Source of the DNA: Candidatus Bathyarchaeota archaeon
Lineage (GTDB): Archaea > Thermoproteota > Bathyarchaeia > 40CM-2-53-6
DNA: 26,802 nt
Assembly: GCA_005883085.1 (NCBI GenBank)
Contig: VBAY01000035.1
Location: 1-26,802, forward strand
Direction: 5' to 3'
The notes below the pieces were generated by a model. That model searched no databases. It worked only from the letters and a program-made list of their open reading frames with translations, and was not told the origin of the DNA. Shown here piece by piece: positions 6,879 through 14,048 of the stretch; position 1 is the first letter of the stretch, and the number at the start of each line of letters is the position of its first letter. The translations under genes were made by a program, and so were the position numbers.

Positions 6879-8048
6879 TCAGTTCACCTTTCCGGGTAGT
6901 CTTGATAGGGTTTCTCTCGCTGCTTCTAACCCTTCGTCAACCTTGGCCTTGAAACCCAGTTCTGATGTCGCGGATCCTATGGCGCCAACTGTTGTCATTA
7001 TGTCGGCGGATCCTACGTTGCCCATGATTCCAACTCTGAACATTTTTCCTTTCGCCTTCCCGAGGCTTCCCCCGAAGTCTATTCCATACTTCGTTCTTAT
7101 CAGTTCCCTCACTTTCCCCTCATCCATCCCCATAGGACTGTTAACAGCAGCAACCGTATGCGATCGAGATTCCTTCTCCGCGTACAACCCGAGACCCATT
7201 GCTTCCATTCCATTGTAGACCGCCTCCGCACATATCCTGTGCCGTTCATAGCGTGCCGGCAGCCCCTCTTCGAGTATCATGTCGCATGCCTCGTTCAACG
7301 CGTACAGAAGGGTCACAGCTGGTGTGAATGGCGTGTAGCCGTCCTGGATATATTTCTGATACATTTGGAGGTCGAGGTAATAGGAGCGATTGATTTTCTT
7401 CGACTTGATTTTCGTCCACGCCTTGTCGCTAACCGAGATAAAGGCCAATCCGGGAGGGGTCATCAAGCACTTCTGGCTCGCCGTCACACACATATCCACA
7501 TTCCAATCATCGACAGGCAACTTATCGCCGCCCAGAATTGAGATCGCGTCCACCATCAAGAGCATGTCATGTTCCGCGCACATCTCTCCAAGCCGTTCAA
7601 GTGCCCGAACGGTTACTCCAGTGGATGTTTCGTTGTAGACGACTGCAAGCGCCTTAGCGTCAGGGTTCGCCTTCACAATCTTCTCAAAATCCTCGACTCG
7701 GGGAGCTTTACCCCATTCTGAGCCCAGAATGACAGGTTTTCCTCCGTAGGCCTTGATTGCTTCGCCCAGCCTTTCGCTGAAGAACCCGTTTACGTTAACG
7801 ATGATCTTGTCGCCATCATCGGTTATGTTCTGCAGGGCGGCCTCAGTGGCTCCAGTGCCCGAGGAGGTAAGAATGAACATGTCACCCTTCGTCTCGAAGA
7901 CCTTCTTGGTCTTACTCAGAAGCTTGTTGAACAGCTCCTTGAACTCGGGACCCCTGTGACCAATAAGGGGCTTCAACATCGCCCTCATCACCCGAGGCGG
8001 AACATTGGTAGGACCCGGCAGCATCAGAAGTTTCTGGGTCTCACTCAA
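6879..8048 (-). CDS. Class V aminotransferase (alanine-glyoxylate / serine-pyruvate aminotransferase family)
   Basis: PLP-dependent enzyme, 389 residues, cytosolic. It begins near MLPGPTNVPPRVM, typical of the family, and has TSSGTGATEAAL for cofactor phosphate binding, VDAISILGG with the PLP-ring Asp, and ASQKCLMTPPG, where the Lys (about residue 193) forms the Schiff base. The family transfers amino groups from Ala, Ser or Asp to glyoxylate, pyruvate or related acceptors; the exact substrate is unclear. The start is TTG 8048 with an in-frame stop two codons upstream; an AAATAATA box about 22 bp before suggests a leaderless transcript. It is first in a two-gene operon with the FKBP gene. Confidence 0.9.
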   Translation of the reverse strand: MSETQKLLMLPGPTNVPPRVMRAMLKPLIGHRGPEFKELFNKLLSKTKKVFETKGDMFILTSSGTGATEAALQNITDDGDKIIVNVNGFFSERLGEAIKAYGGKPVILGSEWGKAPRVEDFEKIVKANPDAKALAVVYNETSTGVTVRALERLGEMCAEHDMLLMVDAISILGGDKLPVDDWNVDMCVTASQKCLMTPPGLAFISVSDKAWTKIKSKKINRSYYLDLQMYQKYIQDGYTPFTPAVTLLYALNEACDMILEEGLPARYERHRICAEAVYNGMEAMGLGLYAEKESRSHTVAAVNSPMGMDEGKVRELIRTKYGIDFGGSLGKAKGKMFRVGIMGNVGSADIMTTVGAIGSATSELGFKAKVDEGLEAARETLSRLPGKVN

Positions 8049-8065
8049 GAATCAACCCTGCCGGC

Positions 8066-8073
8066 TATTATTT
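8066..8073 (-). promoter_or_regulatory. TATA-box candidate for the aminotransferase-FKBP operon
   Basis: AAATAATA on the minus strand is centred about 22 bp before TTG 8048, implying transcription from at or very near the start codon. Confidence 0.45.
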
Positions 8074-8095
8074 CGCGAAACGAAGTCGTGGTTCT

Positions 8096-8101
8096 TTTAA
8101 G
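8096..8101 (+). promoter_or_regulatory. TATA-box candidate for the zinc-motif membrane protein gene
   Basis: TTTAAG lies about 43 bp before ATG 8142, which predicts a leader of about 18 nt that includes GGGAAG. It forms a divergent promoter pair with the box at 8066-8073. Confidence 0.4.
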
Positions 8102-8141
8102 TCTTATCGGGTTGACAAGCTAAGAGCCAACGGGAAGACCT

Positions 8142-8513
8142 ATGGGGATTTCGACTGCAGGGAAAAAGTGCCCTATTTGCGGTCAGTGGATATCTACGGA
8201 CGCACCGCGCTTCGCGTCCAGAAGAGGTTCGAGTGCGAGAGACGTTCTTCAGAAAGAGTTTCTGATCCATCTTCGGACCAACCATCCCGACTACCTGCGA
8301 TGGAGCAGACCATATCAGGTACTCGGTATCGGGCTGATCGTTTTAGAAACAGTGTTCGTTGTCGTAGCCTCGTCCTTGAGCGGTCCCTTCTTGCTGATAG
8401 CAATCCTATTGCCAGTCGTCCTTGGGGTCCCTCTTGTCGTAGTCTACCGTAGAGAGTTCAAGGCTTTCAAGAACCAGTGGAACGATGAGCACCCGCTCTC
8501 CCCGACTTCATGA
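8142..8513 (+). CDS. Small zinc-motif membrane protein
   Basis: 123 residues, no named family recognised. The N-terminus carries CPICG (10-14), and HLRTNHP about 35 residues later gives a plausible C2H2-type metal site. Two hydrophobic segments follow (about 62-78 and 83-101: LGIGLIVLETVFVVVAS and LLIAILLPVVLGVPLVVVY), then a short charged tail. It looks like a two-helix membrane protein with a cytosolic zinc-binding head. Its stop overlaps the ATG of the next small gene (ATGA at 8510-8513), indicating translational coupling. Confidence 0.7.
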   Translation: MGISTAGKKCPICGQWISTDAPRFASRRGSSARDVLQKEFLIHLRTNHPDYLRWSRPYQVLGIGLIVLETVFVVVASSLSGPFLLIAILLPVVLGVPLVVVYRREFKAFKNQWNDEHPLSPTS

Positions 8514-8659
8514 CATCATCTGGATCAAGAAGGGCAATCGCAGTCCATGACGGACTCTTGATTTGGGAAGTGGCGAGTATGAACAGGCAGGAGACCAGAA
8601 AAGCGTTTGTCGATATTATCCAAACGATGTTTTCCGGCCTGCTGGCGCACATCAACTAG
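8510..8659 (+). CDS. Small 49-residue protein coupled to the preceding gene
   Basis: The ATG overlaps the stop of the upstream zinc-motif gene as ATGA. The product reads as a normal soluble protein: IAVHDGLLIWEVASMNRQE then TRKAFVDIIQTMFSGLLAHIN, with amphipathic helical character and no low complexity. I do not recognise it. The coupling and sensible composition are the only support; a truncated remnant of a longer gene is the alternative. Confidence 0.45.
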   Translation: MTSSGSRRAIAVHDGLLIWEVASMNRQETRKAFVDIIQTMFSGLLAHIN

Positions 8660-8705
8660 CCGAAGACCGCGGAGAATTCGAAGAAAGCACCGACGAACAA
8701 GCTAA

Positions 8706-8846
8706 TCAGGCTTCTCCCCTTGCCAGGAACTCTCGCTGTCTCTTCTTCCGTTTCGCCATCCTGTGTCTCATGTAGAGCTTGTAGCCTCCAAGCATAATGC
8801 AGACGTCTCCTAGTATGAATGCCAGATCATTCAGAGGTAAGATCAT
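8706..8846 (-). CDS. Possible 46-residue membrane-plus-basic-tail protein
   Basis: From ATG 8846 the frame encodes one hydrophobic segment (LNDLAFILGDVCIMLGGYKLY) followed by a strongly basic tail (MAKRKKRQRE). Such small single-helix basic proteins are often missed. It converges with the 49-residue gene. There is no family match that I know of and no clear promoter, so this is tentative. Confidence 0.35.
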   Translation of the reverse strand: MILPLNDLAFILGDVCIMLGGYKLYMRHRMAKRKKRQREFLARGEA

Positions 8847-8901
8847 GGTGCGTTGAGACAATAACCTAGACCATCACATCTCTGTAACAGTGGATACCTT
8901 G

Positions 8902-8932
8902 ACCAGGTGACTGTTTCAGTCTCACATCTGGT
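8902..8932. repeat. Long imperfect hairpin
   Basis: ACCAG-GTGA-CTG pairs with CAG-TC-TCAC-AT-CTGGT around a TTT loop: 12 base pairs with two 2-nt bulges on the 3' side. It lies about 110 bp upstream of the SAM-enzyme promoter. No poly-T follows. It could be RNA structure or a protein-binding inverted repeat. Confidence 0.4.
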
Positions 8933-9038
8933 TGCGTTGTAGCTAGTCCAAGCCCTCCAGTTTTTACCTCTGAGGGACGCGTGACAGTTTCGAAGGCGAC
9001 CTTCCATTGTCTCTAAGGAAACCAGCCTGGTTGGAGCG

Positions 9039-9044
9039 TTTAAG
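9039..9044 (+). promoter_or_regulatory. TATA-box candidate for the SAM hydroxide adenosyltransferase gene
   Basis: TTTAAG lies about 30 bp before ATG 9072, consistent with a leaderless or near-leaderless transcript and with choosing ATG 9072 over the adjoining TTG 9069. Confidence 0.45.
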
Positions 9045-9071
9045 TCTCACATCTTCGGTCTCAACCCTTTG

Positions 9072-9863
9072 ATGAGAGTCGTCACTCTACTTTCTGACTT
9101 CGGATCAAGAGACGGGTACGTTGCACAGATGAAAGGAACTATTCTCGACCTTTGCCCGAATGCTGTCATCACGGACATTTCCCATGATGTCGAACGACAC
9201 AATATTCAGATGGGATCATTCATTCTTGAAACGTCCGCTCCCTACTTTCCAGAAGCCACGATACACGTGGCAGTCGTTGATCCTGGAGTTGGAAGCGCTA
9301 GAAAGGCGATTGTTATCGAATGCAACGCTGGCTTGCTCATTGGACCCGACAATGGTCTAATGGCCCGCGCAAGCGAAAAGCTAGGTCTCAAGTCGATTTA
9401 TGAAATTCGAGAAAAGGAGTTTCACAGAACCTCGGTCTCATCCACGTTTCATGGGAGGGACGTGTTCGCTTACGCTGCCGGCCTGATAGCTTCTGGTCGG
9501 AGACCCGAGGAAGTGGGACCCAGAATCTCCAAACTGGAAAAACTCGACGTATCACAGCCGAAGTTGTCTGCGAAAAATCTCAGCTGTCAGGTGTTGCACG
9601 TAGATGTTTTTGGAAACGTCATCACCAATGTCGGTGAGGAGATGTTTCAGAAAATACCTCTGAAGTTTGGAGAAGGCGTTGAAATCCGAACAGGAACCCG
9701 AAAGCTACAAGCTCAATACGCGAGATCCTACTACGAAGTTGACAAGGGAGCCATGGCAGTACTACCCGGAAGTCAAGGCTTCCTGGAAATAGCAATCAGA
9801 GAAGAAGACGCGAGACACAAACTCGACGTAAAGCCGTTAGACAAACTGGAACTTCGATTCTAG
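9072..9863 (+). CDS. S-adenosyl-L-methionine hydroxide adenosyltransferase (DUF62 / SAM hydrolase family)
   Basis: 263 residues. The family, related to fluorinase and chlorinase, hydrolyses SAM to adenosine and methionine using activated water. Motifs in order are LLSDFGSRDGYVAQMKG (7-22), DISHDV, VVDPGVGSARK (68-78), IGPDNGLM and STFHGRD (124-130). The Asp-Arg-His triad described for archaeal members (Asp68, Arg75 and His127 in PH0463) is matched by D70, R77 and H127. The C-terminal beta domain contains DVFGNVITN. The physiological role in archaea is unsettled. The stop overlaps that of nadM on the other strand through a shared CTAG. Confidence 0.93.
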   Translation: MRVVTLLSDFGSRDGYVAQMKGTILDLCPNAVITDISHDVERHNIQMGSFILETSAPYFPEATIHVAVVDPGVGSARKAIVIECNAGLLIGPDNGLMARASEKLGLKSIYEIREKEFHRTSVSSTFHGRDVFAYAAGLIASGRRPEEVGPRISKLEKLDVSQPKLSAKNLSCQVLHVDVFGNVITNVGEEMFQKIPLKFGEGVEIRTGTRKLQAQYARSYYEVDKGAMAVLPGSQGFLEIAIREEDARHKLDVKPLDKLELRF

Positions 9864-10384
9864 TTCGCTTTGTCGGTCTGGGCAATCTCTCTCATTCGTT
9901 CCTCCCCCTTGATCTGCTTCACGTAACCGGCAACAGATTTCGGTAAGAGTTCTTCCCAGTTTTTTCCTTCTATGATTCTTTTTCTGACTTCGGTTGCTGT
10001 GAACGCGGTTCGGTTGAACATGGGTATCTTCTCAACTCGCATCCCTGCCTCTTTGAGAAGCCTACCTGTCAGAGGTTCATTTGTGAAGACGAGGTCAAAG
10101 CTGGGTGTTTGGGAGAGGAGGTGGGAGACCCATACCTTGTGGAACTCGGCATCAGGAAGAGGCAATACCGTGTATCGGTTCGCATCTATCTTCGCCTCCT
10201 TTAGAGCCAGCCGTATCATGGTGATCCGTTCTCCGGCAGTAAACGGGTTCTCGATAGTGTGACTGTCGTGGGCGCTTCCTACGACTATGACTAGCTCGTC
10301 CACTTTAGCCAGAATATGTTTTACCGCTTCAAGGTGTCCGAGGTGGAATGGCTGGAACCGGCCCACATAGAGGCCAGTCGTCAA
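9860..10384 (-). CDS. nadM: Nicotinamide-nucleotide adenylyltransferase, archaeal type
   Basis: Makes NAD from NMN and ATP. 174 residues, the usual length for archaeal NadM. GRFQPFHLGH near the N-terminus is the ATP-binding (H/T)xGH motif of the nucleotidyltransferase superfamily, and FTATEVRKRI at about 128-137 is the C-terminal (I/S)xTxxR motif. The start is TTG 10384, 3 bp after the ogt stop, so the two are co-transcribed. Pairing NAD supply with alkyl-damage repair may be coincidental. The stop codon overlaps that of the convergent SAM enzyme gene. Confidence 0.93.
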   Translation of the reverse strand: MTTGLYVGRFQPFHLGHLEAVKHILAKVDELVIVVGSAHDSHTIENPFTAGERITMIRLALKEAKIDANRYTVLPLPDAEFHKVWVSHLLSQTPSFDLVFTNEPLTGRLLKEAGMRVEKIPMFNRTAFTATEVRKRIIEGKNWEELLPKSVAGYVKQIKGEERMREIAQTDKAN

Positions 10385-10387
10385 CTC

Positions 10388-10960
10388 TCAAGCCCCGGTC
10401 GGAACCCAAAGGGCCTTCGAAGCAATTTTACCGCCTTCTATCGATACGCCCTCTCGCTCTAGAAGGTCCCGCTTGACCTCACATCCATGCTCGGAAAGCG
10501 TCCCTCCGATAGAGTAGTTGCCAATTTCCAGGCTTGCGGGGACGACTCGATGACATGGGATGAATAATGGCCATGGGTTTCTTGCAACGGCGGTTCCAAC
10601 TGCTCTTGGACCCGAGCTGATCCGTTTGGCTATCAATCCATAGCTCGTCACTCTTCCCATTGGAATCTCATTCATGCGCTGGCAGACATTCTTCTGGAAT
10701 TCTGGTACACTATCCCAGTCGAGGCGCACCTTGTTGGTCGTCTTCCTGCCCTCATAGATGTTGATCATCTGATTCAAGGCAATGTTTGACTCGTTCGTGA
10801 ATTCGCGAATGGGAGTTCTCGGGGCATCGGTACGAAGATGTCTTTCTAGGGTTTTCTCTGACATCGAGAAAGCTGAGGCAATTAATCTGCCCTGATTGTC
10901 AATCAGTACGCCAAACCAGGTTTCGTCGTGCTCTTTGGTCACAAGAGTCAGTTTTTCCAT
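10388..10960 (-). CDS. ogt: Methylated-DNA-protein-cysteine methyltransferase
   Basis: Suicide repair protein that transfers alkyl groups from O6-alkylguanine to its own cysteine. 190 residues: an N-terminal RNase-H-like domain, then the ATL/MGT domain with MGRVTSYGLIA (helix-turn-helix entry, RVTSYG), GPRAVGTAVARNPWP and the active-site PCHRVV with C136. The C-terminal EHGCEVKRDLLEREG is also typical. ATG 10960 is about 40 bp from a CTTAAAG element shared with the divergent rtcA gene. It leads the operon with nadM. Confidence 0.94.
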   Translation of the reverse strand: MEKLTLVTKEHDETWFGVLIDNQGRLIASAFSMSEKTLERHLRTDAPRTPIREFTNESNIALNQMINIYEGRKTTNKVRLDWDSVPEFQKNVCQRMNEIPMGRVTSYGLIAKRISSGPRAVGTAVARNPWPLFIPCHRVVPASLEIGNYSIGGTLSEHGCEVKRDLLEREGVSIEGGKIASKALWVPTGA

Positions 10961-10995
10961 TAGTTGCTTCGCTTCTTTCTTCGAGGGCTGCTCTC

Positions 10996-11002
10996 CTTAA
11001 AG
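10996..11002. promoter_or_regulatory. Shared TATA-like element between ogt and rtcA
   Basis: CTTAAAG reads as an archaeal TATA-like box on both strands. It is about 30 bp before the rtcA ATG (11029), predicting a leaderless message, and about 38 bp before the ogt ATG (10960), predicting a leader of roughly 12 nt. Only 68 bp separate the two starts, and no other box is evident. Confidence 0.4.
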
Positions 11003-11028
11003 AATAGTCGTTCAACGCTGGGCGCAAG

Positions 11029-12081
11029 ATGATCGAGGTAGACGGGAGCTACGGCGAGGGTGGCGGACAAGTTCTCCGAACAGCAGTTGCTCTCGCAGCA
11101 GTACTATCGAAAGAGATCCATGTGTTCAATATTAGAGCGGGCCGAGCCGAACCGGGAATCAGACCACAACACATGACCGGGGTTAAAGCAGCAGCCGAGC
11201 TTTGCTCTGGACATCTCGAAGGATTAGCAGTCGGTTCCACCGAGTTTGTCTTCAAACCAGGAAAACTGAGAGTAGGATCATTCCGATTTGACGTGGGCAC
11301 CGCGGGAAGCGTCACCCTCGTCCTTCAAACACTCATTCCTATCCTCGCGTTTGCACCCGGAACAGTCCAACTAGAGATTACGGGTGGAACAGATGTGAAG
11401 TGGAGTCCACCTATCGACTACGTCCGTCTTATCACATTGCCCATTCTCAAGAAAATCGGGTACCAGGGTGAGTTGGAGTTGGTTAGAAGGGGACACTATC
11501 CGAAGGGAGGAGGACTCGTCAGATTCTCGACACAAGGTCCCTCGAAGCTGCAACCACTAACAAACGAGAGGTCAGCGTCTATATCAAGAATTCATGGTAT
11601 CAGCCACGCAACAGCTCTACCGAGGCACGTAGCGGAACGACAGGCAACCTCAGCCAAGACATGGCTCGAAGGAGCGAAGTTACCGTCTCCCTCAATCGAC
11701 ATTGAAGTTCTAGACGATAGGAGCCAGTTGAGTCCCGGGAGTGGAATAGTGTTGTCAGCAGAAAATCAAATCGGGAACATTCTGGGATCAGACGCTCTCG
11801 GGGAGAGAGGAAGACCCGCCGAGGAAGTAGGCTCGACGGCCGGAAGAATCCTCGTCGAAGAGGTCGAGTCGGCAGCGATGCTGGACCGCCATATGGGAGA
11901 TATGATCATACCATATCTCGTGCTGGCAAAAGGGGCGTCCGAAGTCTCAGTTTCGCGAGTCACACAGCACACCCGAACGAATGTCAAGGTAGCCGAGTGG
12001 TTCACGGGAACGAGACTCGACCTCGAAGGGGAACTTGATCACCCCGGTAAGTTGCGCGTCGAGGGACTTAGCTCTAGGTGA
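11029..12081 (+). CDS. rtcA: RNA 3'-terminal phosphate cyclase
   Basis: Converts RNA 3'-phosphate ends to 2',3'-cyclic phosphates through covalent AMP. 350 residues, normal length. Family motifs are DGSYGEGGGQVLRTAVALA (5-23), RAGRAEPGIRPQH (36-48), GTAGSVTLVLQTLIP and the C-terminal DRHMGDMIIPYL with H288 as the predicted AMP acceptor. It acts on cytosolic RNA, probably in repair. The last 8 bp overlap the end of the convergent membrane protein gene. Confidence 0.95.
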   Translation: MIEVDGSYGEGGGQVLRTAVALAAVLSKEIHVFNIRAGRAEPGIRPQHMTGVKAAAELCSGHLEGLAVGSTEFVFKPGKLRVGSFRFDVGTAGSVTLVLQTLIPILAFAPGTVQLEITGGTDVKWSPPIDYVRLITLPILKKIGYQGELELVRRGHYPKGGGLVRFSTQGPSKLQPLTNERSASISRIHGISHATALPRHVAERQATSAKTWLEGAKLPSPSIDIEVLDDRSQLSPGSGIVLSAENQIGNILGSDALGERGRPAEEVGSTAGRILVEEVESAAMLDRHMGDMIIPYLVLAKGASEVSVSRVTQHTRTNVKVAEWFTGTRLDLEGELDHPGKLRVEGLSSR

Positions 12082-12760
12082 TAGCTAACTGTTCTTCGTT
12101 TGGAGCCTTCCAAATTCCTCGTGTAATTCCAATCCCAGCTCCAAAAAGGAGTATTCCACCTAAGAGCCAGAGAACGGGAACGTAATGTGGCGCCCAATTC
12201 AGGGGAGCCGAAATAGCATAAGCGAAAGCCGACCATTTCGGCAGCTTGCCGGATCGCCAAATGGCCACGGAGAAGAGAATCGCCCCAAGAACTGAGAACA
12301 GTACAGAGACTCCACCAATGGCAAGGGCAACCGGGTTCGATGTGCCGGTTGCTTCTGAGATGATGCTGACTGCCTGAAGATTACCGCTGAGATAGAATTT
12401 CCCTGCAACGGGTCCGGCAAAGGCAAAGATTCCCAAGAACGGCAAGAACAGGCCGAGACCGATGAAGCTGAGGATCATGCCCGCGAACGCCCACTTGTCG
12501 ACAGAATCTCTTTCAAGAAATGCGTGCAAAGCCTGGAAGCCGAACAGCAAAAAGACCAAACTGACTATGCCGACTAGGTTAGCAAGACCCACGTAATTTG
12601 CGGCCTGAGCGAAACCGGCAGGGTCAACAGCAGGGTTGAGACCGATGCCTGGAACTAAAGCTGCCGAAGCTGCGACCAAACCGGAGATCGGAAGGGCTAG
12701 AGCGCCAACCCGAGTTCGACTCGCGTGTACTGAGTCCAATGGCAATTTGTCCTTCACCAA
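12074..12760 (-). CDS. Six-helix membrane protein of unknown function
   Basis: 228 residues from TTG 12760 (GTG 12757 is equally possible). About six hydrophobic segments are visible, starting near residues 18, 54, 90, 145, 178 and 196, rich in Gly, Ala, Leu and Phe, with short loops and a charged C-terminus. The layout resembles small DUF4386-type integral membrane proteins, but I cannot assign a family. It lies downstream of glmU (46-bp gap, same strand) and may be read from that operon; its stop overlaps rtcA tail to tail. Confidence 0.75.
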   Translation of the reverse strand: MVKDKLPLDSVHASRTRVGALALPISGLVAASAALVPGIGLNPAVDPAGFAQAANYVGLANLVGIVSLVFLLFGFQALHAFLERDSVDKWAFAGMILSFIGLGLFLPFLGIFAFAGPVAGKFYLSGNLQAVSIISEATGTSNPVALAIGGVSVLFSVLGAILFSVAIWRSGKLPKWSAFAYAISAPLNWAPHYVPVLWLLGGILLFGAGIGITRGIWKAPNEEQLAIT

Positions 12761-12806
12761 TGAAACGCCACACGTCTCTCCCGACGAATTACTCGATCCT
12801 ATGAGG

Positions 12807-14042
12807 TCATTTCACTCTAGCTTTTGATGGGACGTCTGTTCTGACAATTGCTCCGGGACCAATCCACGCATCTGCCCCGATCTTGACTCCAGGGAAGATG
12901 GAGACGTTGATACCAGTCTTTACTCCATGACCGATAATTGCGCCCAGCTTTCGTTGTCCCGTGTCTACCGGCCGCTCCTTTACCCTTGATTCCACGTTAG
13001 AATCATTGAATTTTAGATTGGCGGTGATCGTTCCCGCTCCTAGTGATGCATGATTGCCCAGAACGCTGTCTCCGACATAGCAGAGGTGGGGAATCTTGGC
13101 CTCGTCCATGACGATACTGTTCTTGACTTCGCAGCCAGCACCGACTTTTGCTCCTTTTCCAAGCGAGGTTCCCGGTCGGAGGTAGGCATTAGGGCCCACT
13201 ATTGCACCCTCGCCGACATAAACGGGACCCTCGATGTAGGAGCCAGACTTCACATGCGATTCTCTCGCCAGGCTAACGCTGCCCTTCAGATACACGCCTG
13301 GTTCCGTCTGTCCGTCGCGAACCTCTTCGTCAGAATCCAGCGCTGACCGGTTCGCCTCCAGAAGGTCCCAAGGGTATGTAATCCCCACCCATTCTCCCTT
13401 GCCGAAGGGAATCGTCCGGATCCGTCTCCCCTCAGCCATCGACAAGCTTAGCGAATCTGTGAGCTCGAACTCTCCACGTTTAGACTTGCGGGTCTTCCTT
13501 ATGGCAGAGAAGATGGAATTGTCGAGAACGTAGATACCCGCGTTGACGACTCCGAGGTTGCCGGTAGCCACCTTTTCGCGGATCGAGACAATATTTCCCC
13601 TCTTGACTTCCAACGTACCAAAGCGCGACGGGTCTTTGACCTCCGCCGCACCCATCAGCAAATCCTTGGAGTCCGATGACTTGACGAATTTGCTGAGAGC
13701 CTTCTGGTCGTAGTAATTGTCGCCGTAGACGATTAGAAACCGGTCTTCTCCTCGCAGCTCGTTCTCGCACGTCCCCACCGCGTCGGCGGTTCCTCCGAGC
13801 CTCTTTTGTTTCACGTATCTGATCTTGCAACCAAGCCGTTGACCATCTCCAAAGAAGTTCTTGATCTTCTCCGCCTCAAACTGTACTACCATGACGATCT
13901 CGCGGACTCCAGCGTGGACAAGCCCTCTGATTGTTCTCTGTAGGAGAGGCTCGCCACCGATTGGAAGTAGATGCTTAGGATTCTTCTCGGCAAGCGGCCA
14001 GAGACGTTCTCCTCTACCCGCGGCGAGGATCGCTGCTTTCAA
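12807..14042 (-). CDS. glmU: Bifunctional sugar-1-phosphate nucleotidyltransferase / acetyltransferase, GlmU-like
   Basis: 411 residues. The N-terminal nucleotidyltransferase domain has LAAGRGERLWPLAEKNPKHL (6-25), GGTADAVG and YGDNYYD (metal-binding Asp). From about residue 245 a left-handed beta helix of hexapeptide repeats follows (SYIEGPVYVGEGAIVGPNAY, SLGAGTITANLKF, IGHGVKTGINV). This is the archaeal GlmU / ST0452-type architecture that makes UDP-GlcNAc or related dTDP/UDP sugars from the hexosamine-1-phosphate supplied by GlmM. It starts 6 bp after the glmM stop, so the two enzymes of the pathway are co-expressed. The exact sugar specificity is not visible from sequence. Confidence 0.9.
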   Translation of the reverse strand: MKAAILAAGRGERLWPLAEKNPKHLLPIGGEPLLQRTIRGLVHAGVREIVMVVQFEAEKIKNFFGDGQRLGCKIRYVKQKRLGGTADAVGTCENELRGEDRFLIVYGDNYYDQKALSKFVKSSDSKDLLMGAAEVKDPSRFGTLEVKRGNIVSIREKVATGNLGVVNAGIYVLDNSIFSAIRKTRKSKRGEFELTDSLSLSMAEGRRIRTIPFGKGEWVGITYPWDLLEANRSALDSDEEVRDGQTEPGVYLKGSVSLARESHVKSGSYIEGPVYVGEGAIVGPNAYLRPGTSLGKGAKVGAGCEVKNSIVMDEAKIPHLCYVGDSVLGNHASLGAGTITANLKFNDSNVESRVKERPVDTGQRKLGAIIGHGVKTGINVSIFPGVKIGADAWIGPGAIVRTDVPSKARVK

Positions 14043-14048
14043 TCGGTC

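Larger units (their letters stand above)
8660..9038. other. Intergenic region with one candidate small gene and one hairpin
   Basis: Apart from the minus-strand 46-residue candidate at 8706-8846 and the hairpin at 8902-8932, I see no gene here. The other open frames show no protein-like composition that I can support. Confidence 0.4.

Noticed and set aside
8467..8655. Minus-strand frame with a hydrophobic stretch (NAFLVSCLFILATS)
   Set aside because: Antisense to the coupled 49-residue gene and to the end of the zinc-motif gene; the sense reading is more protein-like.
8563..8775. 70-residue plus-strand frame
   Set aside because: Overlaps the 49-residue candidate in another frame, no promoter or ribosome-binding site, Gln/Arg/Ser-rich shadow composition.
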